From Phialocephala subalpina (Eukaryota > Ascomycota > Leotiomycetes > Helotiales > Mollisiaceae), in contig FJOG01000028.1 of assembly GCA_900073065.1 (NCBI GenBank), positions 246,283 through 310,282 on the forward strand: a DNA stretch of 64,000 nt, written 5' to 3'. Every line of letters begins with the position of its first letter. The stretch's first letter is position 1. Positions 11,869 through 23,130 of this stretch are shown here, one piece after another. Under the pieces are notes generated by a model, which was not told where the DNA came from, searched no databases, and saw nothing but the letters and a program-made list of their open reading frames with translations. The position numbers and the translations under genes are program-made.

Positions 11869-14520
11869 TTACTCAAATATGTTATAATCCTTCGTACCAG
11901 TCATCCATCTCAGGAAGAGATGGAACTTATACCTCGTGATGTCCCAATTCATCACCTCTTTCCCATTTTCATAGCTGCCGTAATAAAAATCGTACAAGGC
12001 AGTCTCGGTAGTATAGTACTTCCCCTTGTCCATGGTCAAGATCTTCCGAGGATCCTTGGAGATGACTTCCAATATAATTTTGTCGATATAACTGTGCTTG
12101 AAGCGGTAAGGTAAATAGCGTCCTTTCGTGTCAAGCTTCCAGCCATTATCTAAACGATTAAGACTGTCATTGTCACGGGGAACCCATGTGAAGAACTTTC
12201 CTAGTTGCGCCCAGTATTCTGCCAACTGTTGAAATTGATCGAGGTTCAATTGCTGTGAGAGAGGAAGAAATGTGTTCAATCTGGTGCGGACTTCCTCTTT
12301 CGGTGTGACTCGGTTCCTATTCCCCACATAGTGTTGCTTTGTGTTGAGCATTATGTGTTCAATTATCCTGATATCTTCCGGAGGCATAAGATGAAATTCC
12401 GTAACATTTCGAAGCAAGCCGTTCCTCGGGTTCTCTTCGCAAATCTCCCATCCAGAGGGAAGCGTTCTAATCGTACGCCTAAACCAAGATGTCCGGAATA
12501 ACTCGTTGGCATGAGTGCAGTAGATGAGAAAAGCCTCAATAATGTCTTCAGTAAGTCCGCCATTGAGCTTAGTGAAGATGATGTCGTGAAATTGTTCTCT
12601 GGTCCACCTGGTGTCGTGCTGGTATTTATCAGAAAAGTCTGGGAAAATATCCGGAGAGGTGAAAAATTCTCGTAAGATGATTCCGTTTGACTTTCCGGCA
12701 GGGCCAGCATTGCTATTTTTCTCGTCAAGAATACTTTTAGCTTCGGCGAGCGTCATGTTTGAGCCCCATCCTAAAACACCCCAAGCAATGGAAGTTGAAG
12801 TTTTTGGTCGCTGAAGTAAACGGTCTGCTCTGGGTAATTGTCTGAGACGATAGTCTTGTCGTGGTTCTGGTGGGTCGGCTTCGTCCTTGATCCTATCAAT
12901 GTTGTCTGACAGTTGCTGAAGAGGATTTTTCGTCTGACTGAGTATGCCATGATATATCATGATCTCATCAGCTGTCCAAATACTTCCCATGCCAGGGGTC
13001 AACACAGTGTTGTTGAACTTATAATCCTTGTGATATTGCTGAATCCTGCTGACAATCCGACGAATCTTTCCAGCCGAGAGATTTTCGTACGAGAGCGTCT
13101 CTCTTATTTGAGTGCTTATACCGCGACGCTGGTCGTAGACAAAGCAGTTATGATGCACGTCTTGGAAGATGTCTTTCATTTCCTCGGTTAATGAAGCACT
13201 CGCCCCCAGTGCATAAATGGTGTGTTGCAGCAGTTCGACCAGAGTCTCGACAATGTCGTCTTGTTCGCATAGCATGATGATAACCTCGTCTAGCTCTAAT
13301 TTTTTGAGCTTGTAGGCTTTCAATGTTGCCTCGTCCTGACCGTTGTCGTCTGAAAGTAATTCTCTTCGCCGTTTATCCACTGCATCTCGGATCCGTACTC
13401 TGTAGTTGTGGGGCTTAGTGTTGAGCAAGTTCTGGATTAGATCATCAACTGCGTCGTCGGCCCCTTTAGACAGCAGATCGTTTCCCTGTTGAAGCCGTTG
13501 CTGTAGATTTAGCTGAAGCCTAGGAATACTTGCTACATCATCGACAAGCTTTATAATGAGTTCCTTGAGTCTCAGCAAATGAGCTTTGAGATCTTCCTCG
13601 GCTCGTTCAAGCCACCATATTGCGGTACCTACACCTAGCAGATGTTGATTGACGTTTGTGCTGGGAAAGCTGGGATGATATTCGAAGCGCCTTCCTTGCA
13701 CACCTGTAACCTCGTCATAGGTAGCCTGCGGCGTATCGACAAATCTCGCCCAGCCTGGATCATACTGCTGTCTCGCCTCTCCAGAAACGACTCTGAACCG
13801 ATTCCAGACAAGTTTCATGAGTGACCTGTTGTCTTCGAACCAGATTTTCAATTCATCTTGTTTCTGTCTCTGAAGCATGAGTTGATAATCATTACCACTG
13901 TTCCGAAAAAGAATTTGCTCCTGCAGAACGGCAATGGTCTTGTCGATTTCTGCAAGTTCAACCTTCTGTTGACGCCAGTCTTGCTTGTTGCGAGTCCACC
14001 ATTGTCGCATCCCATCTAGGTCGTCTAGCATACGATGAAAGTCATCGTCTGCCCGAACCATCTCGGGGTATGTCTTCCTTTGGAAATACTGCTCTCTGCG
14101 CTGGGCCCTAGGGGTTGATGGAGGAGGACCAATAGAACCGGGAGAGGGCGGTGGAGATTCAAACAGGTGCTTTTCGACAGCGGTAGTCTTCGACGATCGG
14201 CCTTGCTGTACCGCTCCACTCCGGAGAACGTTGTGACTTGTTGCTACCACCTCTCTCAATTCGTCATTCTCAAAAGACATCTCGACTTCGCCGGAACTAT
14301 GCTCATCGAGGGCACGGTTTCTACGCTCATTGAGAGCATCATCGAGAGCACGGGATTTCCGCTCGTCGGGGGCACGATGTCTTCGCTCAGAAGGTCCAGC
14401 GACTATCTCGTCTCTGATCGCTTTGGATACTTTGGATAGTCCTCCTGTTAGCGTCTTTCTCAATTTCTGAGCATTCGAAGACAAATTGGGCTTGACCGTG
14501 TCAGGCTTTTTAGGAGCCAT
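11869..14520 (-). CDS. Hypothetical 883-residue intronless protein
   Basis: One uninterrupted frame from ATG at 14520 to the stop at 11869. I do not recognise it. The N-terminal ~150 residues are disordered and charged (MAPKKPDTVKPN start), with an imperfect repeat rich in ERR/RALDE and a Pro-rich patch (PPPSPGSIGPPPSTP). The central part (about 155-480) is strongly helical, with Gln/Lys/Glu heptads and conserved-looking aromatic motifs (GMRQWWTRNKQDWRQ, IWWLERAEEDLKAHL). The C-terminal third is rich in Trp, Tyr and Phe and looks globular (WTREQFHDIIFTKLNGGL, DITRYKFHLFLRWM). There is no signal peptide or membrane helix. An intron-free gene of this length among intron-bearing neighbours is unusual, although codon use looks ordinary. 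Function cannot be assigned from sequence. Confidence 0.8.
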   Translation of the reverse strand: MAPKKPDTVKPNLSSNAQKLRKTLTGGLSKVSKAIRDEIVAGPSERRHRAPDERKSRALDDALNERRNRALDEHSSGEVEMSFENDELREVVATSHNVLRSGAVQQGRSSKTTAVEKHLFESPPPSPGSIGPPPSTPRAQRREQYFQRKTYPEMVRADDDFHRMLDDLDGMRQWWTRNKQDWRQQKVELAEIDKTIAVLQEQILFRNSGNDYQLMLQRQKQDELKIWFEDNRSLMKLVWNRFRVVSGEARQQYDPGWARFVDTPQATYDEVTGVQGRRFEYHPSFPSTNVNQHLLGVGTAIWWLERAEEDLKAHLLRLKELIIKLVDDVASIPRLQLNLQQRLQQGNDLLSKGADDAVDDLIQNLLNTKPHNYRVRIRDAVDKRRRELLSDDNGQDEATLKAYKLKKLELDEVIIMLCEQDDIVETLVELLQHTIYALGASASLTEEMKDIFQDVHHNCFVYDQRRGISTQIRETLSYENLSAGKIRRIVSRIQQYHKDYKFNNTVLTPGMGSIWTADEIMIYHGILSQTKNPLQQLSDNIDRIKDEADPPEPRQDYRLRQLPRADRLLQRPKTSTSIAWGVLGWGSNMTLAEAKSILDEKNSNAGPAGKSNGIILREFFTSPDIFPDFSDKYQHDTRWTREQFHDIIFTKLNGGLTEDIIEAFLIYCTHANELFRTSWFRRTIRTLPSGWEICEENPRNGLLRNVTEFHLMPPEDIRIIEHIMLNTKQHYVGNRNRVTPKEEVRTRLNTFLPLSQQLNLDQFQQLAEYWAQLGKFFTWVPRDNDSLNRLDNGWKLDTKGRYLPYRFKHSYIDKIILEVISKDPRKILTMDKGKYYTTETALYDFYYGSYENGKEVMNWDITRYKFHLFLRWMTGTKDYNIFE
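14285..14400. repeat. Imperfect ~24-bp coding repeats
   Basis: Units of about 24 bp built on GCTCATCGAGGGCACG recur three to four times in the 5' part of the 883-codon gene. On the minus strand they encode the repeated ERRxRALDE/ERRHRAPDE element (roughly residues 45-75). Confidence 0.5.
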
Positions 14521-14906
14521 AGCAAAGCTTTTTTGGGCGTGCTGGTTGAAATCTCGAAGCCTTGACTCATTGAGTTTAGAGAAATAATTCCAGGATGGTC
14601 AAGAATAAAGATCCTTGGTGGTAACTATTCTTTGTTCTCGTGATTGACCGAAAACATTTGTTGGCAGATGGTGTTAGCCGAATGCGTCTGTTCATTGTCA
14701 GCATGCGTCAACTTTGTGCCATTGCGAACTTTCAATCGGTAAAGTCGGACGAATGGACGTAGAACGTAACCTGAATATGATAATACAAGATGAATCTTTT
14801 CATTATCCTCTAGAGTTGCGCCTTGCATTTCCCATGGTCATCACTACTGTCAAGCAACTCCAACAATGCATTCGTTAGCCGCCCGCAAAACTCCTTCGAA
14901 TCTCGT

Positions 14907-16867
14907 TTATTTGCCAGCATCTTCCTTCAGACTCACGATCCGATTCAGGACCACCTTATCGTCGGTGCTGTCAGAATCCATAGCCTGCATTCGTTAGCTT
15001 TGACCAATAATTCCAATCGGGAACCAACTCACCATATACGCAACACGCATAGCTTGGAATCTCACAGACTCAAGGCCACCTTTGCCAAGTTCCGATTCTC
15101 CCGCAGCTTCGGGCCAAGGAGCACGTCTCTTGACTTCGTCAAAGCCCGACTCGATCATTGCATGAGGCCAAATTTCTTCGCTGTGGGGATTGATGTCATT
15201 GAGGAATCCACCTTCAGCATTGTCGGGCTTTTCGCTCTTGAATAAAGCATTGTGAATGCGAACTTCAACTTCGCGCGATCCTGTTGCGACCCAGTGGATG
15301 TATGTCTTAGGCTTCGTGCCTTCCTTGTCGTAGACAGCCTGAATCTCAGTGACCTTGTCTCCATCCTTTGTGAACGACACAGCCTTGATAGGATATGGGA
15401 CTTTGAAGAGACCAACAGTCTTCCCCGGAGCCAGACGGAAATATTCCTTGCTATCAACCTCTCTGAAATCACTTCGCTCGATGTACACAGTCTTCGTGAA
15501 CTTGACCTTGTGGCTTCCCATAGCCGGAATCTTTGGAGAAAAGGGAAGCTCAATCTCTAATTCTTCCGCATCTTCAATGACCACGGGGATAGGGTCGAGA
15601 ACTAACATCAACCGCGGGACGGTGCGCTCCAAGTATCTTCGGATGGTTTGGTCGAATCGTGCGAGTTGGATGTTAGTTGGTGCTGTAGTGACACCAAGCT
15701 CGTTCACAAATTCAAGAATCGCTCCCGGCGGCACTCCACGTCTGCGGATCGCGATGAGCGTGTACAATCTTGGATCATCCCAGCCACGAACATGCTTCTC
15801 GTTCACCAACTTTGCAATCTTTCGTTTCGACAGAACAGTGCCTGTAATATTGAGACGGCCATACTCTCTTTGCATAGGCTCGTAAACACCCAAGGAGGTG
15901 TTGAGCCACTCATACGAGACTCTGGATTGGATGAATTCCGTGGTGCAAAGCGAGTGAGTAATATTCTCGAAACTATCGCAAAGACAGTGTGTGAAGTCGT
16001 AAGTTGGGTAAATTTTCCACTTTGGTCCTGTCCTGTGGTGCTCAGCATCTAAGACTCTGTATGCAGCCAAGTCCCACATCTGAGGGTTACCATCCTCGAT
16101 ATTTTGCTTCATACGCAAGAAAGCTTCCCTGGGTTTGTATTTTCCGTCTCGCATGGCTCGGAATTCGGTCAAGTTGTGCTCAACAGATTGGTTCGCATGT
16201 TCGCAGCGGAATCGTGGTCCTCGTTCTTCGCCACCTCTTTGAGCCTTGATCTCAGCATCTATAAATAATCAGCATTGGCGCCTGTTTGCCTAACAAGGGA
16301 TAGCATACCTCCACAATGGCACACATACGCCTTCTCAAGTTTGATCAGCTCCTCCGCCTTCTCGTATAGCTTATCAAAATTGTCGCTCGAGTATGTAACC
16401 GCAACGGGCTTGAATCCCAGCCATCCCACGATGTCTTTAATTGCAGTGAAGTACTTCTCCTCCTCCGCTTCAGGGTTCGTATCGTCGAATCGTAGATAAC
16501 AATCTCCGCCATGATATTTCGCGAATCCAAAATTGACAGCGATTGCCTTCGCATGACCAATGTGTAGGAATCCGTTGGGTTCGGGAGGGAATCGTGTGAC
16601 AACCGGCTTGACAGGTCGCTCCTTGTATACTTCGTCCAGCCACCCTTGAGCGAACATATTCATGGGCTCAGGCTCTTCTTCCTTCTTTGCAGGTGTTTTC
16701 TGAGCCGCGGCAAGTGCTGCGACGGGAGCATTTTCTTTGGCTTTGGCCTGAGCTGCTTTTTTTGCTCTCTTTTGCAGGCGTTTCTTCAATTCTCCTTTGG
16801 AGACCATCTCCCCAGTCTCCTCATCGAGCTGCAGCTTTGCTGTACCTTCGGTAATTGCGTCCGCCAT
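14907..16867 (-). CDS. GLN4: Glutaminyl-tRNA synthetase, cytoplasmic
   Basis: Three exons on the minus strand, 16867-16309, 16258-15033 and 14984-14907. Introns start GTATGC and GTGAGT and end TTATAG and ATGCAG; 1863 nt give 620 residues. It charges tRNA-Gln with glutamine (class I synthetase). The Lys/Ala-rich N-terminus (residues 20-50) is followed by [14 protein letters not shown] at about 92-105. This holds the HIGH motif, and the NFGFA downstream distinguishes GlnRS from GluRS. The KMSKS-equivalent VLSKRK is at about 328-333. The C-terminal half is the beta-barrel anticodon-binding domain ([18 protein letters not shown]). I prefer the ATG at 16867 (MADAITEG); an in-frame ATG at 16990 would add 41 residues with no family likeness. 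It lacks the long N-terminal YqeY-like region of yeast Gln4, as other filamentous fungi do. Confidence 0.95.
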
Positions 16868-17134
16868 GATTGCGTGCGACCTCAAGAACTCTGTATTTGG
16901 TACTGTCTCCTGAAGAGTTTGCGGATAACTCGCAAGTGTTGAATGTTTTGTGTTGTATGGACAATTCAAGGAGCTGTGAGTCAACAACATATTTTCTATC
17001 AGGAGCTCAGCCTCGATAAAACACTAGCGCGCTTTGCCCCTCCCACGTGATCTCAGCCTTATCAAAAGGATACCAGGCTGTAGCCTTCCGTAGCTCCTCT
17101 TTATTTTCCCCCATTACATATCGAGATCTCGCGC
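16868..17134. promoter_or_regulatory. Shared divergent promoter
   Basis: A 267-bp gap separates the start codons of the divergently transcribed glutaminyl-tRNA synthetase (minus) and macro-domain (plus) genes, so both promoters must lie in it or overlap it. It contains a CACGTGA word at about 17044. No TATA box is obvious. Confidence 0.45.
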
Positions 17135-18106
17135 ATGCTCGGTATCAAAAGAATCATGTCGACCGTTCCAGTTGCAGAGATCCCAACGGTCTCCCTGCTC
17201 TATCGCCTTAAGAAGCTTGTACCTGCTATGTTCGACGACGAAACAGAATCTCCCAAACCTTCCCAATCATTCAACGATCGCATCGGTCTTATTAGAGGAG
17301 ACATTACGAAACTCGAAGTCGGCGCAATCGTCAATGCTGCGAACAATTCTCTTCTAGGAGGAGGTGGTGTCGATGGAGCTATCCACAGAGCCGCTGGACC
17401 AGACCTCGTGAAGGAGTGCCGAAAGCTCAAGGGCTGTGACACTGGTTCAGCTAAGATCACTGGTGCATACGATCTGCCATGTCAGAAGGTTATCCATGCA
17501 GTTGGCCCAGTCTTCAGCTCAAGATTTGAGGAGGAATGCGCAGAAGATCTGGCAGGATGTTATACTACAAGTCTGGAATTGGCTGTTGCGAACGACTGCA
17601 AAAGCATTGCGTTCAGCGCTTTGAGCACTGGAATCTACGGATATCCAAGCGACGAAGCTGCTCCTGTTGCTATCAAGGCCGTCAAAGACTTCTTGGAGAG
17701 CGAGGATGGAGATAAGCTTGAGAAGGTAGTTTTCACCACTTTCGTGCAGAAGGATGTGGACGCATACAACAAATGGCTACCGTAAGTTTAAAAAGAAAGA
17801 CAGACTTCTATGGCATCTGTGCTAACCTAACCAAGCCGTTTCTTCCCATCGACCGAACCTGAGCCAGAAAGCGAATGGGAGGAGGTTGAAGGTGGAGAGT
17901 CAGCCGAGAATGGACCTACCCCAAAGGGTGAGGAGGCCATGGACACAGAGAAAGTAGAAGAAAAGCCAGTCGAGGAGGAGAAGCCAGCTGAGAAAGAAGG
18001 TGAGGAACAGACCGCCGTTGAGCTTCCCGATGTACCAACAGATGAGCCAGTAGAGGAAGGTCCTGCCACGAAGAAGCAGAAGTCTGGCGATGAGGAGAAG
18101 CTTTAG
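17135..18106 (+). CDS. Macro-domain ADP-ribose hydrolase (MacroD type)
   Basis: Two exons, 17135-17781 and 17836-18106 (GTAAGT...ACCAAG), 305 residues. Macro domains of this class remove ADP-ribose from proteins or from O-acetyl-ADP-ribose. Residues about 50-215 carry the full signature: GDITKL at 55-60, AIVNAANNSLLGGGGVDGAI at 64-83 with the catalytic NAAN and Gly-rich loop, and ALSTGIYGYP in the phosphate-binding loop. The second exon adds a roughly 90-residue acidic tail rich in Glu, Pro and Lys that ends with a basic KKQK element, possibly for nuclear targeting (inference). An ATG at 17156 (MSTVPVAEIP) is an alternative start 7 codons downstream. It shares a divergent promoter with the synthetase gene. 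Confidence 0.92.
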
Positions 18107-18506
18107 GTGTGAACGATTCTATTTAAGTATTCTGGAGTTACGGAGCTATGGCGCTGGAGTAGGGCACTTTTCGGAATATGAGAAGCCTGGATTTTAGCTA
18201 TGTTTTCCCCTCTGCAATAGCAAGGCCAGATATGATCACAGTAGGTTGACACAGGGAGGTGCTGCTGCAACGCTCTACCAATCAACCAACGATACTTCAT
18301 ACCCAAAATTTTCTTGTGGCGAACTGAAATATGTGACAATCATAGTGCAATCATATTAAAAACTAATAAGAAAACCATGAACGCTTTGAATCTCAAAGCA
18401 ATTTCTACTTCAAATTGCGTTGGACTTCGCGTCCACACTTCTCGCCTTCTTAGCGATACGACGTTTGAGCCATCAGCCCCCTCATTTTCAACTTCTGTCC
18501 CTCAAC
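18107..18506. other. Intergenic region with methyltransferase promoter
   Basis: About 400 bp with no gene of its own. A plus-strand frame at 18314-18532 overlaps the true start of the next gene in another frame and is taken as a shadow. An AT-rich run (TCATATTAAAAACTAATAAG) lies about 160 bp upstream of the methyltransferase ATG. Confidence 0.4.
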
Positions 18507-20098
18507 ATGACACAAATCAAAAACATCTATGAGGATGAGATCGACTTTGCAACCTTAGCTCTACAAGATGCAGAGTTTGCGAAAATGTGAGTACCCGTGA
18601 AAAGTGTTCTGTCGGAATGAATACTTCCCGCATCATGAGATTCCACTCGGTGCACCTCTCAAGCTTGAAGCTAATCACCACGCAGATTGAAGTCAAACGG
18701 ACAGCTGGATTTCAGCAATCCAGAATCCATCCAGCAGCTCACAAAATCTCTACTCAAACGAGACTTCAAGTTAAAGATCTCTCTACCTCCAGACAGGCTT
18801 TGCCCACCAGTGAGCACATGACGACGCATGCAGCATGAGTTCCTAGCTGATATTGCGAAGGTTCCAAACCGTCTGAACTATGTCTTATGGACTCAGAGGT
18901 TATTGGATACGACAAGCGATTCCTACAATGACGTCTTTGATCCTGAAAGAGAGGTTCTTGGCTTAGATATTGGTACGGGAGCAAGCTGCATATATCCTTT
19001 GCTGGGATGCTCGCAGCGCCTACAATGGAGATTTGCTGGCACGGGTGAGATTCTTTCGATTCAGAATATCATTCTATACTAAATTCTACTAGATATCGAT
19101 GAGAAGAGTCTACAATTCGCCAGGCAGAATGTGCAGGACAACGGACTTCAAAATCGGATCAAGCTCCTCAAAACGTTATCCACCGACTCCTTACTTCCTC
19201 TCGACAAAATGGGCTTCGAAAAGTGAGTCGCCGCAGCTCTTCAACTCGAACATCTACTGATTGACTACCTAGCATCGACTTCAGCATGTGCAACCCACCA
19301 TTCTACGAATCGAAAGCAGAAATGTTGACATCTGCTGCGTCCAAGCAAAGACCACCATTCACAGCCTGCACCGGCTCCGAAAACGAAATGGTCACAACCG
19401 GCGGAGAAATCGCCTTTGTCTCACGTATGATCGGTGAAAGTCTCGTCCTCAAAAATCGCGTTCAATGGTATACTTCCATGCTGGGAAAGTTCTCGAGCGT
19501 GGGAGTGATCGTGCAAAAACTCAGAGAGAATGGTGTAGACAATTACGCTGTAACGGAGTTTGTGCAGGGTAGCAAGACACGGAGATGGGCTGTTGGATGG
19601 AGCTTTGATGATTTGAGGCCGGCGATGAGTGTTGCGAGAGGTGTGAGCAGTTTGCAGAAGTCGTCGATGCCGTTTCCTTCGGAGTATATTATTCCAGTAA
19701 GTCGGCTCAATTCTCGCTTTGCCCCTACACTTTCTCCCTAAGTTTATACTTACAAGATTATATAGTCCAACAATGATGCTTCCACAGTCGGTCAACAAGT
19801 CAGTGAAACATTGTCTCAACTCCCTTTGAAGTGGCAATGGAGAGAACCCATCTCCACGGGCATAGGTTTCAGTTCGAAGGCAGTATGGTCCCGTGCTGCA
19901 AGGCGCCATATGGCAAAAGTAAAGGATGAGAGTATGGGGGAAGAGGATATGGCTCTAGGATTCAAGATCCATGTGGAGCAAGTTCCAGGAGGCCAACCTG
20001 GATCGAAGATTATAATTCGGTGGCTCAAGGGACATGACAGTGTTCTCTTTGAGAGCTTTTGCGGGATGATGAAGAGGAAACTTGAGGAAAAGAGATAA
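18507..20098 (+). CDS. METTL16: METTL16-family RNA N6-adenosine methyltransferase
   Basis: Six exons (18507-18586, 18686-18809, 18861-19044, 19093-19222, 19273-19696, 19766-20098) give 1275 nt, 424 residues, with every intron GT-AG and all phases compatible. METTL16 enzymes methylate U6 snRNA and structured mRNA elements using S-adenosylmethionine. Family blocks seen in order are IYEDEIDFATLAL, SLLKRDFKLKISLPPDRLCP, PNRLNYVLW, LDIGTGASCIYPLLG (SAM site, 103-117), CNPPFYESKAEM (catalytic NPPF at 180-183), GGEIAFVSRMI, and WYTSMLGKFSS. The C-terminal exon is short and lacks the vertebrate-specific VCR domains, like other fungal members. The conserved start and the very short introns agree with an ordinary nuclear housekeeping gene. 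Confidence 0.92.
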
Positions 20099-20740
20099 GT
20101 AGATGAACACTTCCAATAATAGTACTCGGTATGCCATTTTGAGGCGTTTCCGATGTGGACTTTAGATTTGTTTCTCTGATTAAGATGGTCGTGTTTCATG
20201 CGCTAAGTCAGCTTCGCAACAAATCCCCTCAGCCTCGTGAGCTCCCTGTCACCCCACTAGACGACTCTGAAGTGCCCACATCTCGACGGCATGCTCGCTC
20301 AGCACTCTTCGTCGTCACCTCCTCATCACGTTCTTTCCATCTGCGATATTTCACTACGAACATCTCTTCTTTAGAGTGTTATCTGCAGGTGTAATCGCGT
20401 CCGACCTGTTATCCGGCAGTTGACGCCAGGTATCACGAAGTAAAGTTAAGCCTCCGGTCTCGAAACAGGGGTCGCGCTGCAGCGGGAAATCCACTCTGCG
20501 AGTTGGGGGTTTGACTTTCAATAGCCACACGAAGCTTGTATCGATCTGAACAATTCATCTACATGCGCTTTCATCCCATTCGAATTCTCTGCCGACCTCT
20601 TTCTGATTAAGTGGTCCTGGTGGTCATCATCGCGAGCTTTCTCGGATCCTCTTCCGTGAGCAAACCAACTCCCGCGGAACGTTTGCCAGCAACTGACAAC
20701 TTCCTCGCAGATCACGAAACCCCAAACAAACACAGTCAAG
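20099..20740. other. Intergenic region
   Basis: No gene seen. It contains the 3' end of the methyltransferase gene and the promoter and leader of the next 2EXR gene. Confidence 0.4.
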
Positions 20741-21793
20741 ATGGCGAAAGACTCGGAACCCGTCCGCGAGCCTCAACTCCTCATCGTCCACCCTCCCCAC
20801 CGCACCGAAGCCAATCTCGAAGCCCCCCTCCCCTCAAGTAAAGAGACCACCGAGCAACCTCAACCTCAACCTCAACCCAAACCCCAAATCCCCCGCTCCC
20901 TCTCAACCTCTCAATCTTCCCTCACGAAAGCCCGACTAACCCTCACCCGCCCATTCAAATCCCACACCCCAACATTCCCGAAATTCAATCTCCTACCCAA
21001 GGAAATCCGTCTACAAATATGGGAAGCCAGCTTCGTACCACGAGTCCACGAACTCCACCCTTGCGCGAAGCTCTACAACGACCGCATGACCTTCCGCTCA
21101 AACAGCAGTCTCACACCCTCAATCTTCCACGCCTGCTCTGAAAGCCGCACCGTAGCACTCCGCCACTACGAGCTCATGAAATACGAACCTCCTCCATCTG
21201 GCACCTCTGGCAAAGGAATCCTACGCTTCTATTTCTGTCCTAAACTCGACACTTTACTTCTCAATTCCTTGATGGGATTATTCATCATGTTCATGCTCCT
21301 CGAAGACGAAGAAGACTACGTCGGAGTCGGAGTAATGAAGGGTTGGAAACGCGTAGCCTTCGACGCCGAACGCGCCCAATTAATCTCCCTCCTCTCCGGA
21401 ATCGCAGGCCACGCTCCGCAACCCCGATTCAAAGCCGTATTTCCCTCTCTCCAAGAACTAATTATCGCATTCGACTACACCTCCAAAGGCAAGACTCGTT
21501 TCCGCACTTCAGTCTGGCCAGGTGAGAACGGAACTACGTTAAGGGAGGTACGATTACCGCAACATTTACAGGCTGAAGAGGGAGAGTTGGAGAGTACGAT
21601 CTTTGATACGATTTTTCGGCCAATGAGGGAGTATTTGGGGAATGATTATAGGGAGGCGGAGGGTGGGGTACCGATTATGACTGTTGCGAAGGTTAAGAGG
21701 AAGGCGTTTATTAGGGGGGATATTCGGTATGCGTTTCGGAAGTCGTGCTCGTTCTTTGGGTTGAGACCAAGAGGTGTGTTTAGACGACTTTGA
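20741..21793 (+). CDS. 2EXR domain-containing protein
   Basis: Single-exon gene, 350 residues. A Pro/Gln/Ser-rich disordered N-terminus (about 1-80) contains a QPQPQPQPKPQ run. The 2EXR core then begins with FPKFNLLPKEIRLQIWEASF, followed by FHACSESRTVALRHYEL, the same two-block arrangement as the gene at 1025. The region after it has a hydrophobic patch (LLLNSLMGLFIMFMLL) that is probably core packing and not a membrane helix, since similar stretches occur in soluble 2EXR proteins. The C-terminus is basic. Function is unknown. The two 2EXR genes here are not close copies; only the domain is shared. Confidence 0.85.
   Translation: MAKDSEPVREPQLLIVHPPHRTEANLEAPLPSSKETTEQPQPQPQPKPQIPRSLSTSQSSLTKARLTLTRPFKSHTPTFPKFNLLPKEIRLQIWEASFVPRVHELHPCAKLYNDRMTFRSNSSLTPSIFHACSESRTVALRHYELMKYEPPPSGTSGKGILRFYFCPKLDTLLLNSLMGLFIMFMLLEDEEDYVGVGVMKGWKRVAFDAERAQLISLLSGIAGHAPQPRFKAVFPSLQELIIAFDYTSKGKTRFRTSVWPGENGTTLREVRLPQHLQAEEGELESTIFDTIFRPMREYLGNDYREAEGGVPIMTVAKVKRKAFIRGDIRYAFRKSCSFFGLRPRGVFRRL
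20855..20877 (+). repeat. CAACCT hexanucleotide microsatellite
   Basis: About four tandem CAACCT units inside the 2EXR gene, encoding alternating Gln-Pro. Confidence 0.7.
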
Positions 21794-22328
21794 TTTCACA
21801 AAGCGAGGAGGGATAATGGTGTTTAGCGGTGGATTTCTAGCGATGGATTTCTGCAGCATGGTGGCACGATATTGATGGAGTTCAGGTACAAGCATTGTAA
21901 GGAGTTATCAGGGACAAAAACGGATTTCGATAGTACAGACCTCAGGAGGACAAATCACAACAGGGACAGAACGCACTTTCATATGTCGGAGTTGGTCGCA
22001 CAGAATTCACGATACCACGATATGGCAATGAACAATCGAGAGCTCTCGCTTTCATTTGTAGGATGTAGGATAGACAAACCAATAATGCATTGCTTTGTAT
22101 CCATGCGGTATGCTTCTCTCGTAATATCCATTCTATCAACAACCAATCGATCCACCCAAACGCAACGTTGTCAGACTAGCCAGAGTGCATGCCCTCCATT
22201 TTGATGGAAGTCCCAAGACTACCATAAAAGTATACGCCCTTAATCACAATCTATTTTCTTCTCTGTCTCCCCTATGCATATATACCATCCAGCAGTATCT
22301 CACGTCTGCACCCCCCTCTTTCCCCAAT
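21794..22328. other. Convergent intergenic region
   Basis: Separates the 3' ends of the 2EXR gene (plus) and het-c2 (minus). No gene is seen. Confidence 0.4.
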
Positions 22329-23130
22329 CTACCACTTAGCCTCCTTCCTATCCAAAAACCCCTTCAACACTTCCAAAATCAACACCAAAGCAGCCAACCA
22401 CTTCCTCAACGCCTCCTCCACCTTCGCATTATCCTCTCCAAGCTTAACATAAAAATCCTTTCTATAGGGAACACTAGACATGGCGGCGGAGAAGATAGGT
22501 TTTACCATGAATGAGTGGTGGGGTTTGAGGGTTGAGCCGTAGGCGTTTCGGAAGGAGGTGGAGAGTTCTTCGGAGGCGAGGGCGAGGTTTTGGGAGAGAG
22601 CGATTGCTGTAAAGTCGAGGCCGCTGAGAATTTGTTAGAATGTAAAGAGGGAGGATTGGGGATGGGGGGCACGGGGGATAGGGGAAGAGGGAACTTACCG
22701 AACAAGCCAAACCAGACCTTCCGTAGCAGTGTGCTTCTTCGTCTTCAACTCATTGATAACCAGATCTTGCAGATTCTCCGACTCCGCAGGAGCAGCAAGC
22801 TGTCTATCTCTGATTTTCTACCCTTCTGTCAACCCAATGCCCCAATAACCCACTTCGTATCGTAAACGTACCTTGACATTGCCCAGCATGTCAGACTTGA
22901 CGGGTTGGAAAGCCATGGAACCTAGAACATCTGCCAACTATTAGAAAAGGAGTACAAAGGGAAGGAGAGAGGGAGGTACCGAAAAGAGTCGTCAACGACT
23001 CAGCGGCCTCGAGGAACTCGGTCGTGGAGATGGCATTGTCTTTCTCTTTGTCAACGGGGACGTCGACGAAAGATCTCTTTTGGGTGTCGAGCCAGGTTCC
23101 TCCGGGAGGGTATGCGTTTGCAGATGCCAT
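22329..23130 (-). CDS. het-c2: HET-C2 glycolipid transfer protein
   Basis: Four exons on the minus strand, 23130-22980, 22930-22872, 22817-22699 and 22623-22329; 624 nt encode 207 residues, within one residue of Podospora HET-C2. It belongs to the GLTP superfamily, which moves glycosphingolipids between membranes in the cytosol. In Podospora, alleles of this gene drive heterokaryon incompatibility through HET-domain partners HET-D and HET-E. Family blocks: GGTWLDTQKRSFVDVPVD, TTEFLEAAESLTTLFDVLGS, DMLGNVKKIRDRQLAAPAES, TATEGLVWLVRGLDFT. The glycolipid head-group residues are all present: Asp64, Asn68, Lys71 and Trp107. The C-terminal helix ends FLDRKEAKW. The gene looks fully functional. Confidence 0.95.

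Noticed and set aside
15349..15885. 178-codon plus-strand frame opposite glutaminyl-tRNA synthetase
   Set aside because: Antisense shadow of a strongly conserved coding exon.
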